The position numbers and the translations under genes are program-made. From Lachnospiraceae bacterium (GTDB taxonomy: Bacteria > Bacillota > Clostridia > Lachnospirales > Lachnospiraceae), in NCBI GenBank assembly GCA_021202335.1, contig JAJQDE010000042.1, positions 2,320-66,319 of the forward strand: a stretch of DNA of 64,000 nucleotides. The letters are read 5' to 3'. Each line of letters starts with the position of its first letter. Within the stretch, counting starts at the first letter, position 1. Of the stretch, positions 53,454 to 63,018 are shown one piece after another. Below the pieces are notes generated by a model, which did not search any database, was not told the DNA's origin, and was given only the letters and a program-made list of their open reading frames with translations.

Positions 53454-53482
53454 TTGACAAATACCATACAAGGGTATACTAT
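53454..53482 (+). promoter_or_regulatory. csoR-copA promoter with CsoR-type operator
   Basis: TTGACA at 53454-53459 is followed by an inverted repeat ATACC-N7-GGTAT (53461-53477), the pattern of CsoR operators. The -10 is TACTAT at 53477-53482 (17-base spacer) or TATACT at 53475-53480. Placing the operator in the spacer means bound repressor would block RNA polymerase until Cu(I) releases it. Confidence 0.75.
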
Positions 53483-53534
53483 ATTATCAGCATATACAAG
53501 GGCTGTCATTAATACGAAAGGAAGGGTGATGCAG

Positions 53535-53897
53535 ATGGCGAAAGCGGATAAACAAAAAAATATGCCAAAGGAAAATCATGAGGAGTCCGTAAGCGGGGCA
53601 TACTGTGAGGGATGCGCACACAGAAAAAAGCAGCGCGACGAAAAAGAGCTTAGGTATTTGAAGAACCGCCTGAGCCGCATAGAGGGTCAGGTGCGCGGCA
53701 TTAAGGGAATGGTGGAAAGGGACGCGTACTGCACTGATATTCTCATTCAGGTGGCGGCAGTCAACGCCGCGCTGAACAGCTTTAACCGTGTCCTGCTTGC
53801 AAACCACATTAAAACGTGTGTGACGGATGATATACGCGAGGGTAAGGAAGAAACGGTGGATGAGCTGATTAAAACGATTAAGAAATTAATGCGTTGA
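53535..53897 (+). CDS. csoR: Copper-sensing repressor, CsoR family
   Basis: About 120 residues. The all-helical CsoR/RcnR fold signature is present (NRLSRIEGQVRGIKGMVERD). The Cu(I) ligands fit CsoR exactly: Cys66, His91 and Cys95 (YCTDILIQ and NHIKTC), with the 25- and 4-residue spacing of B. subtilis CsoR. An extra N-terminal segment contains CEGCAHRKKQ. The start may also be the ATG at 53529. It should repress its own operon and be released by Cu(I). Confidence 0.93.
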   Translation: MAKADKQKNMPKENHEESVSGAYCEGCAHRKKQRDEKELRYLKNRLSRIEGQVRGIKGMVERDAYCTDILIQVAAVNAALNSFNRVLLANHIKTCVTDDIREGKEETVDELIKTIKKLMR

Positions 53898-53925
53898 AAC
53901 GTTTTAGATTAGAATGGAGATTAAT

Positions 53926-54294
53926 ATGGGCAATATAATTATCATAGCGGCGCTTGCCGTAATTATATTTTTTGCAGTCAGGGGAACAATAAAGCATACA
54001 AAGGGCGAAGGCGGCTGCTGCGGAGGCTCCGGCGCGGGCATTACGGAAACAAAGGAGCTTTCGGGTAAGGTAACAGCCGTAAAAATTATTGAAATAGAAG
54101 GTATGCACTGTGAAAACTGTAAGAACAGCGTGGAGCGTTCCATCAATAAGATTGAGGGGGCTGTCGGAAAGGTAAATCTCAAAAAAAATATCTGCGAGGT
54201 ATCGATGGACAGGGAGATATCCGACGAAACGCTGCGGATTGCGGTGGAACGGCTGGATTTCAAGGTAAAGAGCATAAAAAACAGGGACGAATAG
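53926..54294 (+). CDS. Membrane-tethered heavy-metal-associated (HMA) protein
   Basis: 122 residues. An N-terminal membrane helix (IIIIAALAVIIFFAVRGTI) is followed by a Cys-rich turn (GGCCGGSGAG), similar to FeoB-associated Cys-rich membrane proteins. A C-terminal HMA domain has the metal motif GMHCENC. It may carry copper to or from CopA at the membrane. The ATG at 53926, after GGAG, is preferred to that at 53914. Confidence 0.85.
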   Translation: MGNIIIIAALAVIIFFAVRGTIKHTKGEGGCCGGSGAGITETKELSGKVTAVKIIEIEGMHCENCKNSVERSINKIEGAVGKVNLKKNICEVSMDREISDETLRIAVERLDFKVKSIKNRDE

Positions 54295-54315
54295 CCTTTG
54301 GGAAAGGAGAAAACG

Positions 54316-56922
54316 ATGGAGCAGTATACAGTGACCGGCATGAGTTGCGCCGCCTGCAGCAGCAGGGTGGAAAAGGCCGTGTCTAAGGTGGCAGGCGTGA
54401 GCGCATGCTCCGTCAGTCTGCTGACAAACTCAATGGGCGTGGAGGGAACGGCAAGCCCGGAGGATATTATCGGCGCGGTGGAGGCGGCAGGCTATGGCGC
54501 TTCGCTAAAGGGAGGCGCGGCATCCGACGGCTTGCGCTCCGCTTCGCAGGAGGATATGCTTGCGGACAGGGAAACGCCGGTCTTAAAAAAGCGGCTTATT
54601 TATTCGCTGGTTTTCTTAGTCGTACTTATGTATTTTTCCATGGGACATACGATGTGGGGCTTTCCCCTGCCCTCCATATTGGAGGGTAATCATATTGCCA
54701 TGGGTCTGATACAGCTTTTGCTGACGGCGGCAGTGATGGTGATCAATCAGAAGTTTTTTATCAGCGGATTTAAGGGGCTTTGGCACAGAGCGCCTAACAT
54801 GGATACGCTGGTCGCGCTGGGTTCGGCGGCAGCATTTGTTTACAGCACATACGCGCTTTTTGCGATGACCGACGCGCAGCTTAAAGGCGACGCGGACGCG
54901 GTCATGAACTATATGCATGAGTTTTACTTTGAGTCTGCGGCGATGATTTTGACGCTTATAACCGTGGGCAAAATGCTTGAGGCGCGCTCTAAGGGAAAAA
55001 CGACCGATGCGCTAAAGGGGCTTATGCGTATTTCGCCTAAAACGGCGACCGTCGTGCGGGACGGAAGCGAGAGCACGGTTGAGATTACCGAGGTGGTAAA
55101 GGGCGATATCTTCGTCGTAAGACCCGGTGAAAGCATTCCGGTGGACGGGATTGTGCTTGAGGGAGAAAGCGCCGTGAATGAGTCCGCGCTTACGGGTGAA
55201 AGTATTCCGGTGGATAAGGCAAAAGGCGACAGGGTATCCGCCGCCACAATAAACCAATCGGGCTTTATCAGATGTGAGGCCGTGAGGGTAGGCGAGGACA
55301 CGACGCTTGCAAGGATTATTCAGATGGTGAGCGACGCCGCAGCCACCAAGGCGCCGATTGCGAAGGTCGCCGACCGTGTGTCCGGCGTGTTTGTGCCGGC
55401 GGTCATTGCAATCGCTTTTGTAACGATACTTATTTGGCTTTTGGCAGGGCAGAGCGTGGGCTTTGCGCTTGCAAGGGGAATATCCGTGCTGGTGATAAGC
55501 TGCCCGTGTGCGCTCGGGCTTGCGACTCCTGTTGCAATCATGGTCGGAAACGGTGTGGGCGCAAGGAACGGAATTTTGTTTAAGACGGCGGCTTCGCTTG
55601 AGGAAACCGGAAGAGTGCGGATTGTCGCGCTTGACAAGACAGGGACGATTACAAGCGGAATGCCGAAGGTGACGGATGTAATCCCTGCTGAGGGCGTCGA
55701 TGAAAACAGGCTTTTGGCGGCTGCGTATGCGTTGGAGGAAAAGAGCGAGCACCCGCTTGCGCGTGCGGTATGCGAGTATGCCGCGGGCTATTTCGTCGAG
55801 AACGGAAACAGGGACGGATATGCGGCGCAGCTTACGGATTTTGAAGCGCTTTCGGGAAACGGCGTCCGTGCGGTGTGCGGCGGTAAAAGACTGTTTGGCG
55901 GAAGCGGCAGCTTTATCGGGAAAAAGACTGCCATACCTGATGCGTTGTCCGAAAGGGCAAAGGAGCTGTCCGGGCAGGGAAAAACACCATTGTTTTTCAC
56001 CTGTGAAAATGATGCGGGCGGGGATGAGCTTATCGGGCTTATCGCCGTCGCGGATGTGATTAAGGAGGACAGCGCGCAGGCAGTAAGAGAGCTGGAGGAT
56101 ATGGGAATACGCGTGGTCATGCTTACGGGCGACAACGAGCGCACGGCGCGTGCAATCGGCGAGCAGGCGGGAGTGGCAAATGTCATAGCCGGCGTACTTC
56201 CCGACGGCAAGGAAAGCGTGATAAGAGCGCTTAAGGAAGAAGGCAGGGTGGCGATGGTCGGCGACGGCATAAACGACGCGCCGGCGCTGACAAGGGCGGA
56301 TATAGGCATTGCGATTGGCGCGGGAACGGATATCGCAATTGACGCGGCGGACGTGGTGCTTATGAAGAACAGGCTCTCAGATGTGCCTGCAGCAATCCGT
56401 TTAAGCCGCAAGACGCTCCGCAACATTCATGAAAACCTGTTTTGGGCGTTTTTCTATAATGTAATAGGTATTCCGCTTGCAGCAGGGGTGTGGATTCCGC
56501 TGTTTAATCTTCGATTAAACCCGATGTTTGCGGCAGCGGCAATGAGCCTTTCAAGCTTTTGCGTGGTGACAAACGCGCTGCGGTTAAATTTGGTAAATAT
56601 AATGAACGCAGGAAATAAAAACAGAAAACAAAAACAATCCGGAGAAAATTTGCCTGATACGGTAAAGTCCGGCGAGGATTTCTCCGAAATAAGAAAAGGA
56701 AGGGGTTTTACTATGACAAGGACAATGAACATTGAGGGTATGATGTGCGGACACTGTGAGGCAAGAGTGAAAAAATGCCTTGAGGCGCTTGCTGAGGTTG
56801 AGAGCGCCGAGGTCAGCCATGAAAAGGGAACGGCGATTGTGACGTTAAACGCGGGGATTTCCGATGAGGCGCTTAAAAAGGAAGTGGAAGAGCAGGATTA
56901 TAAGGTTACTTCCATACAGTAG
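54316..56922 (+). CDS. copA: Copper-exporting P1B-type ATPase CopA with C-terminal HMA domain
   Basis: 868 residues. An N-terminal HMA domain (Cys11 and Cys14 in MSCAACSS) is followed by eight membrane helices. The transmembrane CPC motif is Cys396-Pro-Cys398 ([11 protein letters not shown]). The phosphorylation site is Asp440 in DKTGT. HP (SEHPLARAV), TGDNERTA and [10 protein letters not shown] motifs are intact. After a hydrophilic linker, a second HMA domain (Cys811 and Cys814 in GMMCGHC) ends the protein. It exports Cu(I). The ATG at 54316 follows AAAGGAG. Confidence 0.96.
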   Translation: MEQYTVTGMSCAACSSRVEKAVSKVAGVSACSVSLLTNSMGVEGTASPEDIIGAVEAAGYGASLKGGAASDGLRSASQEDMLADRETPVLKKRLIYSLVFLVVLMYFSMGHTMWGFPLPSILEGNHIAMGLIQLLLTAAVMVINQKFFISGFKGLWHRAPNMDTLVALGSAAAFVYSTYALFAMTDAQLKGDADAVMNYMHEFYFESAAMILTLITVGKMLEARSKGKTTDALKGLMRISPKTATVVRDGSESTVEITEVVKGDIFVVRPGESIPVDGIVLEGESAVNESALTGESIPVDKAKGDRVSAATINQSGFIRCEAVRVGEDTTLARIIQMVSDAAATKAPIAKVADRVSGVFVPAVIAIAFVTILIWLLAGQSVGFALARGISVLVISCPCALGLATPVAIMVGNGVGARNGILFKTAASLEETGRVRIVALDKTGTITSGMPKVTDVIPAEGVDENRLLAAAYALEEKSEHPLARAVCEYAAGYFVENGNRDGYAAQLTDFEALSGNGVRAVCGGKRLFGGSGSFIGKKTAIPDALSERAKELSGQGKTPLFFTCENDAGGDELIGLIAVADVIKEDSAQAVRELEDMGIRVVMLTGDNERTARAIGEQAGVANVIAGVLPDGKESVIRALKEEGRVAMVGDGINDAPALTRADIGIAIGAGTDIAIDAADVVLMKNRLSDVPAAIRLSRKTLRNIHENLFWAFFYNVIGIPLAAGVWIPLFNLRLNPMFAAAAMSLSSFCVVTNALRLNLVNIMNAGNKNRKQKQSGENLPDTVKSGEDFSEIRKGRGFTMTRTMNIEGMMCGHCEARVKKCLEALAEVESAEVSHEKGTAIVTLNAGISDEALKKEVEEQDYKVTSIQ
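56695..56922 (+). promoter_or_regulatory. Internal ribosome site and start for a possible CopZ product
   Basis: AAAGGAAGGGG at 56695-56705 lies seven bases before an in-frame ATG at 56713. Translation from there would give a 69-residue protein that is the isolated HMA domain of CopA, the size and motif (GMMCGHC) of a CopZ chaperone. Confidence 0.5.
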
Positions 56923-56973
56923 CCTGTGATTTTGCAGAGCATTCCCCCCGAATGTCGGACAGGAGGTAAGCTT

Positions 56974-59900
56974 TTGAAGAAACGGATTATATCTGTATTA
57001 TTGGCTTTGACGCTTGCAGTGACGGGGTTGCCCGTAAATGGCGCTCTGAGGGCTGATGCGGCGGAGCTTTCAGAGGATGAGGATAACTTATATCCATTTC
57101 AGCTTTCCGAAAACGGCAAGGCAATCGGCTCTGACGCAGTCGTGTACGAGGATATGGAATATCTCTCGGCGAACACGGTGAACGCGTTAGCGGATGATGC
57201 GCAGGAGGCGTATTTTGAATTTGTTGATTTGGTTGCGGAGGCAAGAAACGCGGGCGATGAGCTGAATGGCGCCGTTGCGGCAGTTGATGAGGATGGAACG
57301 CTGATATTTCAATATTCCATTCCGGTGGAGATGCTTTTGACTGCGGCGGAGGAGCTTGCGGAGGCTGCGGAAGAAAGCGCTTCGGAGGAAGCGGTCGAAG
57401 CGGAGGAAACGCAGCCGGAGGCTGACGAAACGCAGACCGAAGCGGAGAAATTGGCTGAAACGGTTGAGGCAGAGGAAACAACCGGAGCTGAGGAAACGAC
57501 TGAAACAGAAGAAACGACCGAAACGGAGGAAACAACTGAAGCGGAGGAATTGACTGAAACGGCTGAAGCAGAGGAAACAACCGAAACGGAAAGCGAAGTT
57601 TCGCAGGAGTCTGCGTTGACGTCGGAAAACATGGAGCTGCTTGCCGAATTTGCGGTAGAGGAATTTCCTGCCATTGAGAAGGTGCAGGCGGAGCTGATAC
57701 TGGATTTAGGCTATAACAGCTCGATAATACAGCAGTACAACTCAACTCTGTCGTCAGACGACTGGTTCAGTGCGCAGCTTTCCACTGACCAGAAAACGAT
57801 ATTTGACGCGTCGGAGGAGATGCTTGAGGGAACGAACACGTTTGATTTTACCGTGTCGGGGGCTGTTTCCGACACTGACATCTGTCAAGGAATTTCGGCG
57901 CGTATTATGACCAATCCGTATCAGTGCGACTGGATGGATCTGTCGTCGACAGGCACGCTTGGAGTAAGCGCTACATACAGCAGCTCTGTATATACGTATT
58001 ATGTAACAATCGGTAAGTCCGAGTATTACAGCTCGTCATTGAATGAAGAGGCAAATGAAACGGTTTTGGAGCTTGCCGAGGCGGCGCAGGAATACGCGGC
58101 GGAAAACTATTCCGATATGCCGGTGTACGGCATTGTAAAATACTTCGACGAATGGATTTGTGAAAATAATTATTACAATTATGATGGTGTGTATGGCAGC
58201 TCCGCAACAAATGCGAGCACTCGGAGAGCCTATTATTACTGCCATTCGTCGTATGGTATTCTGCTGAAGGGTTATGGCGTGTGCGAGAGCTATGCGCTTG
58301 CCATGACAAGGCTTCTCGATTCGCTCGGCATCCCGAATATGTACGCGACCGGGCAGGTAGTCGATGATGATGGAAATGAGTTGGGAGGGCATGCCTGGAA
58401 TTATGTTCAAATGCCCGATGAAAGCTGGTATCTGCAGGACACTACATGGAACAGCAGCACTACAAAGGGAGCCTCGACGGAGGAATATCTCTTATGCGCT
58501 GACGACGGCTACCATTCTCCGATGGGGAACCGATATACGATATACGATAAGGCGTTTGAATTTGTAACGCCGTCCTCAACAGCCTATCAGCCGTCGACGG
58601 AAACGATTTTCACGATTTCGCAGACATCGGTTGATTTGCTTGCCGGTGAAACGCAGACGCTGACATACACAAGCGATTACATAGACGCGGATAATGTTAC
58701 GGAAACGTGGTCGAGCAGTGACGAAACGGTTGCGACAGTGGACGAAAGCGGCGCGGTGACAGCAGTGTCAGCCGGTACCGCAGTGATTACCCTTACCATA
58801 TTGGGGGTATCGGAAACGTGTACGGTGGAGGTGTATGCGCTTTCTGAAACGGAGTTGTGGCTGTTTCCGGGTGAAACTCAGACGCTTACATATAGCGGAC
58901 CGTATGATGCGGACGACAGTGTTGCGAAAACATGGAAAAGCAGCGACACGTCGGTTGCGACAGTGGACGAAAACGGCGTGGTGACGGCTGTGTCAGCCGG
59001 CGCTGCCGATATTACGCTGACAGTATCGGATATGACAATGACCTGTGAGGTAACTGTGTATTCGATTCCGGAAGTGGAGTCAATTACTTTTGACAATGGC
59101 AAAACCGCGGATCTTTCGGACACCTGTGCAATAAGCGCGAAAACAAAAAATGAAACTCAGCAATATACGATTAACATAAACTATGATGAGGAAACAGCCT
59201 GCACTGCGGAGCAATTGATAGAAAAGGGCATTTTTGAAGCGCCCACTGCGGCATCCTCAAATGAAGCCGTTGCCACAGCCGCCTGCGAGGTGAGCGGTGA
59301 CACAATAATCCTGACGGCAACGCTTTTGGCGGAGGGAAGCGCGGAAATTACGGTTTCCTTTGGAGGAAGCACGGCGACGCTTTCATTGACGGTGAAATCG
59401 GGTGCGCTTTCGCAGACGGAATTAAATCTTATGCCAAAGGAAACGCAGACGCTCACATACAGCGGCGCATATGATGACGACGACAGCGTTGCAAAAACAT
59501 GGTCGAGCAGCGATACCAAGGTGGCGAAGGTGGATAGCAGCGGCAAGGTGACTGCGGTGGCGGCAGGTACGGCAGAGATAACCTTTACTGCGGCGGATGT
59601 GGAATTAACCTGTACGGTGAATGTGCATCAGATTTCTTCCATTACCTTTTCGGACGGAGGAAAAACGAGCCTGACAGCCTCATGCGGAATAACCAATACG
59701 GCAAAGGAAGCGCAGACGTTTACTCTTACGGTAAATCAAAAGGCAGCGCAGCCTGCATATACGGCAGAGGAGCTGATAGAAAAGGGCATTTTTGAAGCGC
59801 CCACTGCGGCATCCTCAAATGTAGCCGCCGCGACAGCAGTCTGCGAGGTAAGCGAAGATACAATAACCCTTACGGTAACTCCAGTGGCAAAGGGAAGCGC

Positions 59901-60714
59901 AAAAATTACGCTCACGTTTGGCGGCAAAAAGGCTACGCTTAATTTCACCGTGGCTGATAAGCTTGACGAAAGCTGGTTTGATTTGTCAGAGGTAAAGGCA
60001 TTGCAGGAGAGCGAAAACCCATATACCGGAAAGGCTTACAAGCCGAAGGTTACGCTCACTGCGCAGGGAAAGGAAGAAAATGTCAAATATAAGGTAAGCT
60101 ACCAAAATAATAAAGATGCCGGCACTGCAACGGTAGTCATTAAGGGCACGGGCAGCTATGGCGGAACGCTTTCTTACGAATTTGAAATACTTCCGCTTAC
60201 ACTGAATATCACCTCCTTTAAGCTTAATAAGCCTTCAAACACGTATACCGGGGGCGTAAACGCCGCAAAGCTTACGGTGAAGCACACAAACACTGCCACA
60301 AACAAAAAGGTGAGCCTGAAGGCAGGCAGGGATTATGAAATTCAGTATACCGCAGAGAGCGGGGAAACGACCACACAGCCGACGCAGGCAGGGACATACA
60401 CCATGCTTCTTGTCGGAATTGGAAATTATACAAGCGAATATTCCGTGAATGACTCCTATGAAATTAAGCAAAACGACGTCAAAAAGGTGAGCGTGAAAAT
60501 CACGGTGAGCGGCACGGAGCCTGCAATTACGGTCAAGCTTGGCAAAAACGTACTGCCTGAATCGGATTACACTGTAAGTTATTATACGGATAAGTCATGC
60601 ACAGCTCCCGTAACGGAATTTGCGTCGAAAACGACCTATTACGCAAAGGTGGAGGGCACAGGGACGAACCTGACCAATTTAAAGCCCAAGGTAAAGAGCT
60701 TTAAGACAAAGTAA
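56974..60714 (+). CDS. Secreted transglutaminase-like and Big2-domain protein
   Basis: About 1246 residues. A signal peptide (LKKRIISVLLALTLAVTGLP) is followed by a Glu/Thr-rich region of ETTETEE-type repeats (bases about 57360-57600). A transglutaminase-like domain carries a Cys437-His473-Asp489 triad (GVCESYALA, GGHAWNYV, LQDTTWN). Then come three Big2-like Ig domains (TWSSSDETVATVDESGAVTA) and a C-terminal beta-rich module (YKVSYQNNKDAGTATVVIKG). No wall-anchor motif is seen. The TTG at 56974 is seven bases after AGGAGG. It may cross-link or cleave surface or host proteins (inference). Confidence 0.87.
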   Translation: MKKRIISVLLALTLAVTGLPVNGALRADAAELSEDEDNLYPFQLSENGKAIGSDAVVYEDMEYLSANTVNALADDAQEAYFEFVDLVAEARNAGDELNGAVAAVDEDGTLIFQYSIPVEMLLTAAEELAEAAEESASEEAVEAEETQPEADETQTEAEKLAETVEAEETTGAEETTETEETTETEETTEAEELTETAEAEETTETESEVSQESALTSENMELLAEFAVEEFPAIEKVQAELILDLGYNSSIIQQYNSTLSSDDWFSAQLSTDQKTIFDASEEMLEGTNTFDFTVSGAVSDTDICQGISARIMTNPYQCDWMDLSSTGTLGVSATYSSSVYTYYVTIGKSEYYSSSLNEEANETVLELAEAAQEYAAENYSDMPVYGIVKYFDEWICENNYYNYDGVYGSSATNASTRRAYYYCHSSYGILLKGYGVCESYALAMTRLLDSLGIPNMYATGQVVDDDGNELGGHAWNYVQMPDESWYLQDTTWNSSTTKGASTEEYLLCADDGYHSPMGNRYTIYDKAFEFVTPSSTAYQPSTETIFTISQTSVDLLAGETQTLTYTSDYIDADNVTETWSSSDETVATVDESGAVTAVSAGTAVITLTILGVSETCTVEVYALSETELWLFPGETQTLTYSGPYDADDSVAKTWKSSDTSVATVDENGVVTAVSAGAADITLTVSDMTMTCEVTVYSIPEVESITFDNGKTADLSDTCAISAKTKNETQQYTININYDEETACTAEQLIEKGIFEAPTAASSNEAVATAACEVSGDTIILTATLLAEGSAEITVSFGGSTATLSLTVKSGALSQTELNLMPKETQTLTYSGAYDDDDSVAKTWSSSDTKVAKVDSSGKVTAVAAGTAEITFTAADVELTCTVNVHQISSITFSDGGKTSLTASCGITNTAKEAQTFTLTVNQKAAQPAYTAEELIEKGIFEAPTAASSNVAAATAVCEVSEDTITLTVTPVAKGSAKITLTFGGKKATLNFTVADKLDESWFDLSEVKALQESENPYTGKAYKPKVTLTAQGKEENVKYKVSYQNNKDAGTATVVIKGTGSYGGTLSYEFEILPLTLNITSFKLNKPSNTYTGGVNAAKLTVKHTNTATNKKVSLKAGRDYEIQYTAESGETTTQPTQAGTYTMLLVGIGNYTSEYSVNDSYEIKQNDVKKVSVKITVSGTEPAITVKLGKNVLPESDYTVSYYTDKSCTAPVTEFASKTTYYAKVEGTGTNLTNLKPKVKSFKTK
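59216..59821 (+). repeat. 48-bp exact repeat in the transglutaminase/Big2 gene
   Basis: Bases 59216-59263 recur at 59774-59821, offset 558 bases (186 codons). Each encodes LIEKGIFEAPTAASSN. It marks duplication of a Big2-plus-linker unit. Confidence 0.8.
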
Positions 60715-60730
60715 ATATAGTCAAAATGTC

Positions 60731-60764
60731 AAAAAGGAACCGTTTTTTTTGGTTCCTTTTTGTG
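60731..60764 (+). terminator. Terminator after the transglutaminase/Big2 gene
   Basis: AAAAAGGAACC (60731-60741) pairs perfectly with GGTTCCTTTTT (60751-60761) around a T-rich loop. Confidence 0.88.
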
Positions 60765-60771
60765 TAAAGTA

Positions 60772-60801
60772 TTGACAAATACGCAGGCTTCAAAGTAAAA
60801 T
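60772..60801 (+). promoter_or_regulatory. Sigma-A-type promoter of the EAL gene
   Basis: TTGACA at 60772-60777 and TAAAAT at 60796-60801, 18-base spacer. It lies just after the upstream terminator and 46 bases before the ATG at 60847. Confidence 0.65.
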
Positions 60802-60846
60802 TATTATGGACATATACAAAATAAGCGGGCATAAAGGAGCGATTGC

Positions 60847-62907
60847 ATGGTAGAAAAAGATACAATAATGCTGGTGGATGATGAGGAGCTGATTAAAAAG
60901 ACACTGACCGACGTGCTTACCGAGGAGTTTGAAGTGATATGCGCGTCTAACGGTAAGGAAGCATTGGAGCTTTTGGAAGAAAATGTGAATCGGATAGCCG
61001 TAATCGTGCTGGATTTGATTATGCCCGTTATGGACGGCTTTCAGTTTATGGATGAATTTCGGCTGCATAGGGAATATGATAACATTCCGGTTATCGTAGC
61101 GACCGCGAATGAGGACTGGCACTCCGAAAAGAAATGCCTTGAGGCGGGCGTATGGGATTTTGTCATGAAGCCCTACAACCCTGAGCTTTTGAGCTTCCGC
61201 ATAAAGAATGCGCTTGAGAAAAGCCGTATGCTGATGTCGGAGCGGGATTTGATTACGGGACTGTATACAATGCCTAAGCTCTATCAGGAGGTGCGCAGGC
61301 TCCTTGCGAATGCCGGGGACGTCACCTATGCGTTTATACGTATGGATATTGACCGCTTTAAAATGATTAACAACTTTTACGGCGTCAACGAGGGAGATAA
61401 AGTCCTTATCAGTGTGGCAAATGAGCTTAAGCGCGTATCAAAGGTGTTTGACAATTATGTTTACGGCAGGATTGAAAATGATGTGTTTGCCGTGTGTATG
61501 CCATATAAGGAGGAAAACATTGACCTTTTGGTAAATGCGATTCAGCTTGCCCTAAAGAAGGTAAATAAGGACTACAATATCAAGATATCATGCGGCGTTT
61601 ACGTGATATCCGACCCCACAATGGACGTGTCGGATATGTATGACAGAGCATTTTTGGCGGCAAAAAACTGTAAGGGCAAATTTGTGGAAAGCGTGTCGTA
61701 CTATGCTGACAGCATGATAGAAACCATGCGTCAGGAGCAGTTTGTCATAAATGAGGTGAATAAGGCTCTCGAGGAGGAGCAGTTCGAGGTATATCTGCAG
61801 CCCAAAATCAACCTTGTAAAGGATAAGTCCTACGGCGCTGAAGCGCTTGTGCGGTGGCGGCATCCCGAAAAGGGCATGATTGCCCCGAATGATTTTATCC
61901 CCGTGTATGAGCGCAACGGCATAATCGGAAAGCTCGACCAATATATGTGGAGGCATGTGTGCATGCTGCTGCGCAAGTGGCTTGACGAGGGGAAAAAGCC
62001 CAATCCCATTTCCGTGAACGTGTCGCAGGTGAATATATATAATCCGCATTTAGTGGATATTTTAAAAAATCTTATAACGGAGTACCGGATTCCGGCTGAG
62101 CTGATGAACCTTGAGCTTACGGAGAGCGCGTTTATGGAGGATCAGGAGCTTGTAATGAAAACCATGGGTAAGCTGCATGACCTTGGCTTTGTCATCATGA
62201 TGGACGATTTTGGAAGCGGCTACTCTTCGCTGAACGTGCTGAAGGACATGGAGGTGGATTACCTCAAGGTGGATATGAAGTTTCTGCAGCAGGACAGGGA
62301 ATTTAACGGCAAGGGTGAGAAGGTGCTCACCTCCGTTATCCGCATGGCGAAATGGCTGCACCTTCCATCAATTGTGGAGGGCGTGGAAACGATAGAACAG
62401 GTGGACTTTTTGAAGTGCATCGGCTGTGAGTACGCGCAGGGCTATTACTATGCGAAGCCCATGCAGATAGCGGATTATGAAAAATTTGTTGAAAATGAAG
62501 AGCTTAGCGAAACAGAGCTGTTTACGGACGAAAACACCGGCATTGTCAGCGACCTTTGGAACACGCGCTCACACGTCAGCCTGTTTCTTGACCTGCTGGA
62601 CTTTCCGATGGCAATATACGAATACCGCAAGGATAAGCTGGAGCTTTTGCGGACAAACAAAAAGAACGATAGTGAGATTGCCTTTGAGAAGGGAATTGAT
62701 GAGAATGAACATAACCGCAGAGTGCGCAACGAGAGGGAAATTCTGAAAGAGGAGTTCCATAAGCTTGTGAGCGGAGATTTTGTCGAACCCGTCGAGTATG
62801 AGGTGACGGACGATTTGTGGTATAAGGTTACGATAAAACTGATAGGGAAACGGGTAGATACCATGATAATGCTTGTCACATTTTATGATATCAGCGATTA
62901 TAAATAA
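60847..62907 (+). CDS. Response regulator with degenerate GGDEF and EAL domain
   Basis: 686 residues. A receiver domain (IMLVDDEELIKKTLTDVLTE, phosphorylation site Asp56 in VLDLIMPVMDG) is followed by a GGDEF-type domain. Its signature reads IENDVF (209-214) instead of GGDEF, so cyclase activity is unlikely. The EAL domain is intact: EALVRW (Glu332), LELTES, DDFGSGYSSL, YLKVD and EGVET. It probably degrades c-di-GMP under control of an unknown histidine kinase. A C-terminal region of about 120 residues looks PAS-like. The ribosome site is AAAGGAG. Confidence 0.92.
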   Translation: MVEKDTIMLVDDEELIKKTLTDVLTEEFEVICASNGKEALELLEENVNRIAVIVLDLIMPVMDGFQFMDEFRLHREYDNIPVIVATANEDWHSEKKCLEAGVWDFVMKPYNPELLSFRIKNALEKSRMLMSERDLITGLYTMPKLYQEVRRLLANAGDVTYAFIRMDIDRFKMINNFYGVNEGDKVLISVANELKRVSKVFDNYVYGRIENDVFAVCMPYKEENIDLLVNAIQLALKKVNKDYNIKISCGVYVISDPTMDVSDMYDRAFLAAKNCKGKFVESVSYYADSMIETMRQEQFVINEVNKALEEEQFEVYLQPKINLVKDKSYGAEALVRWRHPEKGMIAPNDFIPVYERNGIIGKLDQYMWRHVCMLLRKWLDEGKKPNPISVNVSQVNIYNPHLVDILKNLITEYRIPAELMNLELTESAFMEDQELVMKTMGKLHDLGFVIMMDDFGSGYSSLNVLKDMEVDYLKVDMKFLQQDREFNGKGEKVLTSVIRMAKWLHLPSIVEGVETIEQVDFLKCIGCEYAQGYYYAKPMQIADYEKFVENEELSETELFTDENTGIVSDLWNTRSHVSLFLDLLDFPMAIYEYRKDKLELLRTNKKNDSEIAFEKGIDENEHNRRVRNEREILKEEFHKLVSGDFVEPVEYEVTDDLWYKVTIKLIGKRVDTMIMLVTFYDISDYK

Positions 62908-62983
62908 TCAGTGATTATAAATAATCAGAATATGCCAAAGGCGCATGTAAAAAATATTGGTAAAGATATTGGAACGTTCCGTA
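62908..62983 (+). other. Intergenic stretch with a GGAACGTTCC palindrome
   Basis: No gene is seen. A perfect ten-base palindrome, GGAACGTTCC (62971-62980), ends three bases before the -35 of the next promoter and could bind a regulator. No clear terminator for the EAL gene is visible. Confidence 0.4.
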
Positions 62984-63012
62984 TTGATATTTTTACCGTG
63001 TTAGGTTATACT
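62984..63012 (+). promoter_or_regulatory. Promoter of the structured RNA
   Basis: TTGATA at 62984-62989 and TATACT at 63007-63012 with a 17-base spacer. Transcription would start near 63019. Confidence 0.78.
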
Positions 63013-63018
63013 ATAAGT

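Noticed and set aside
55012-55752. 246-residue open frame on the minus strand
   Set aside because: It is antisense to copA and has no family features.
62971-62980. GGAACGTTCC as a LexA box
   Set aside because: The Firmicute LexA site has a four-base spacer between GAAC and GTTC; here there is none.
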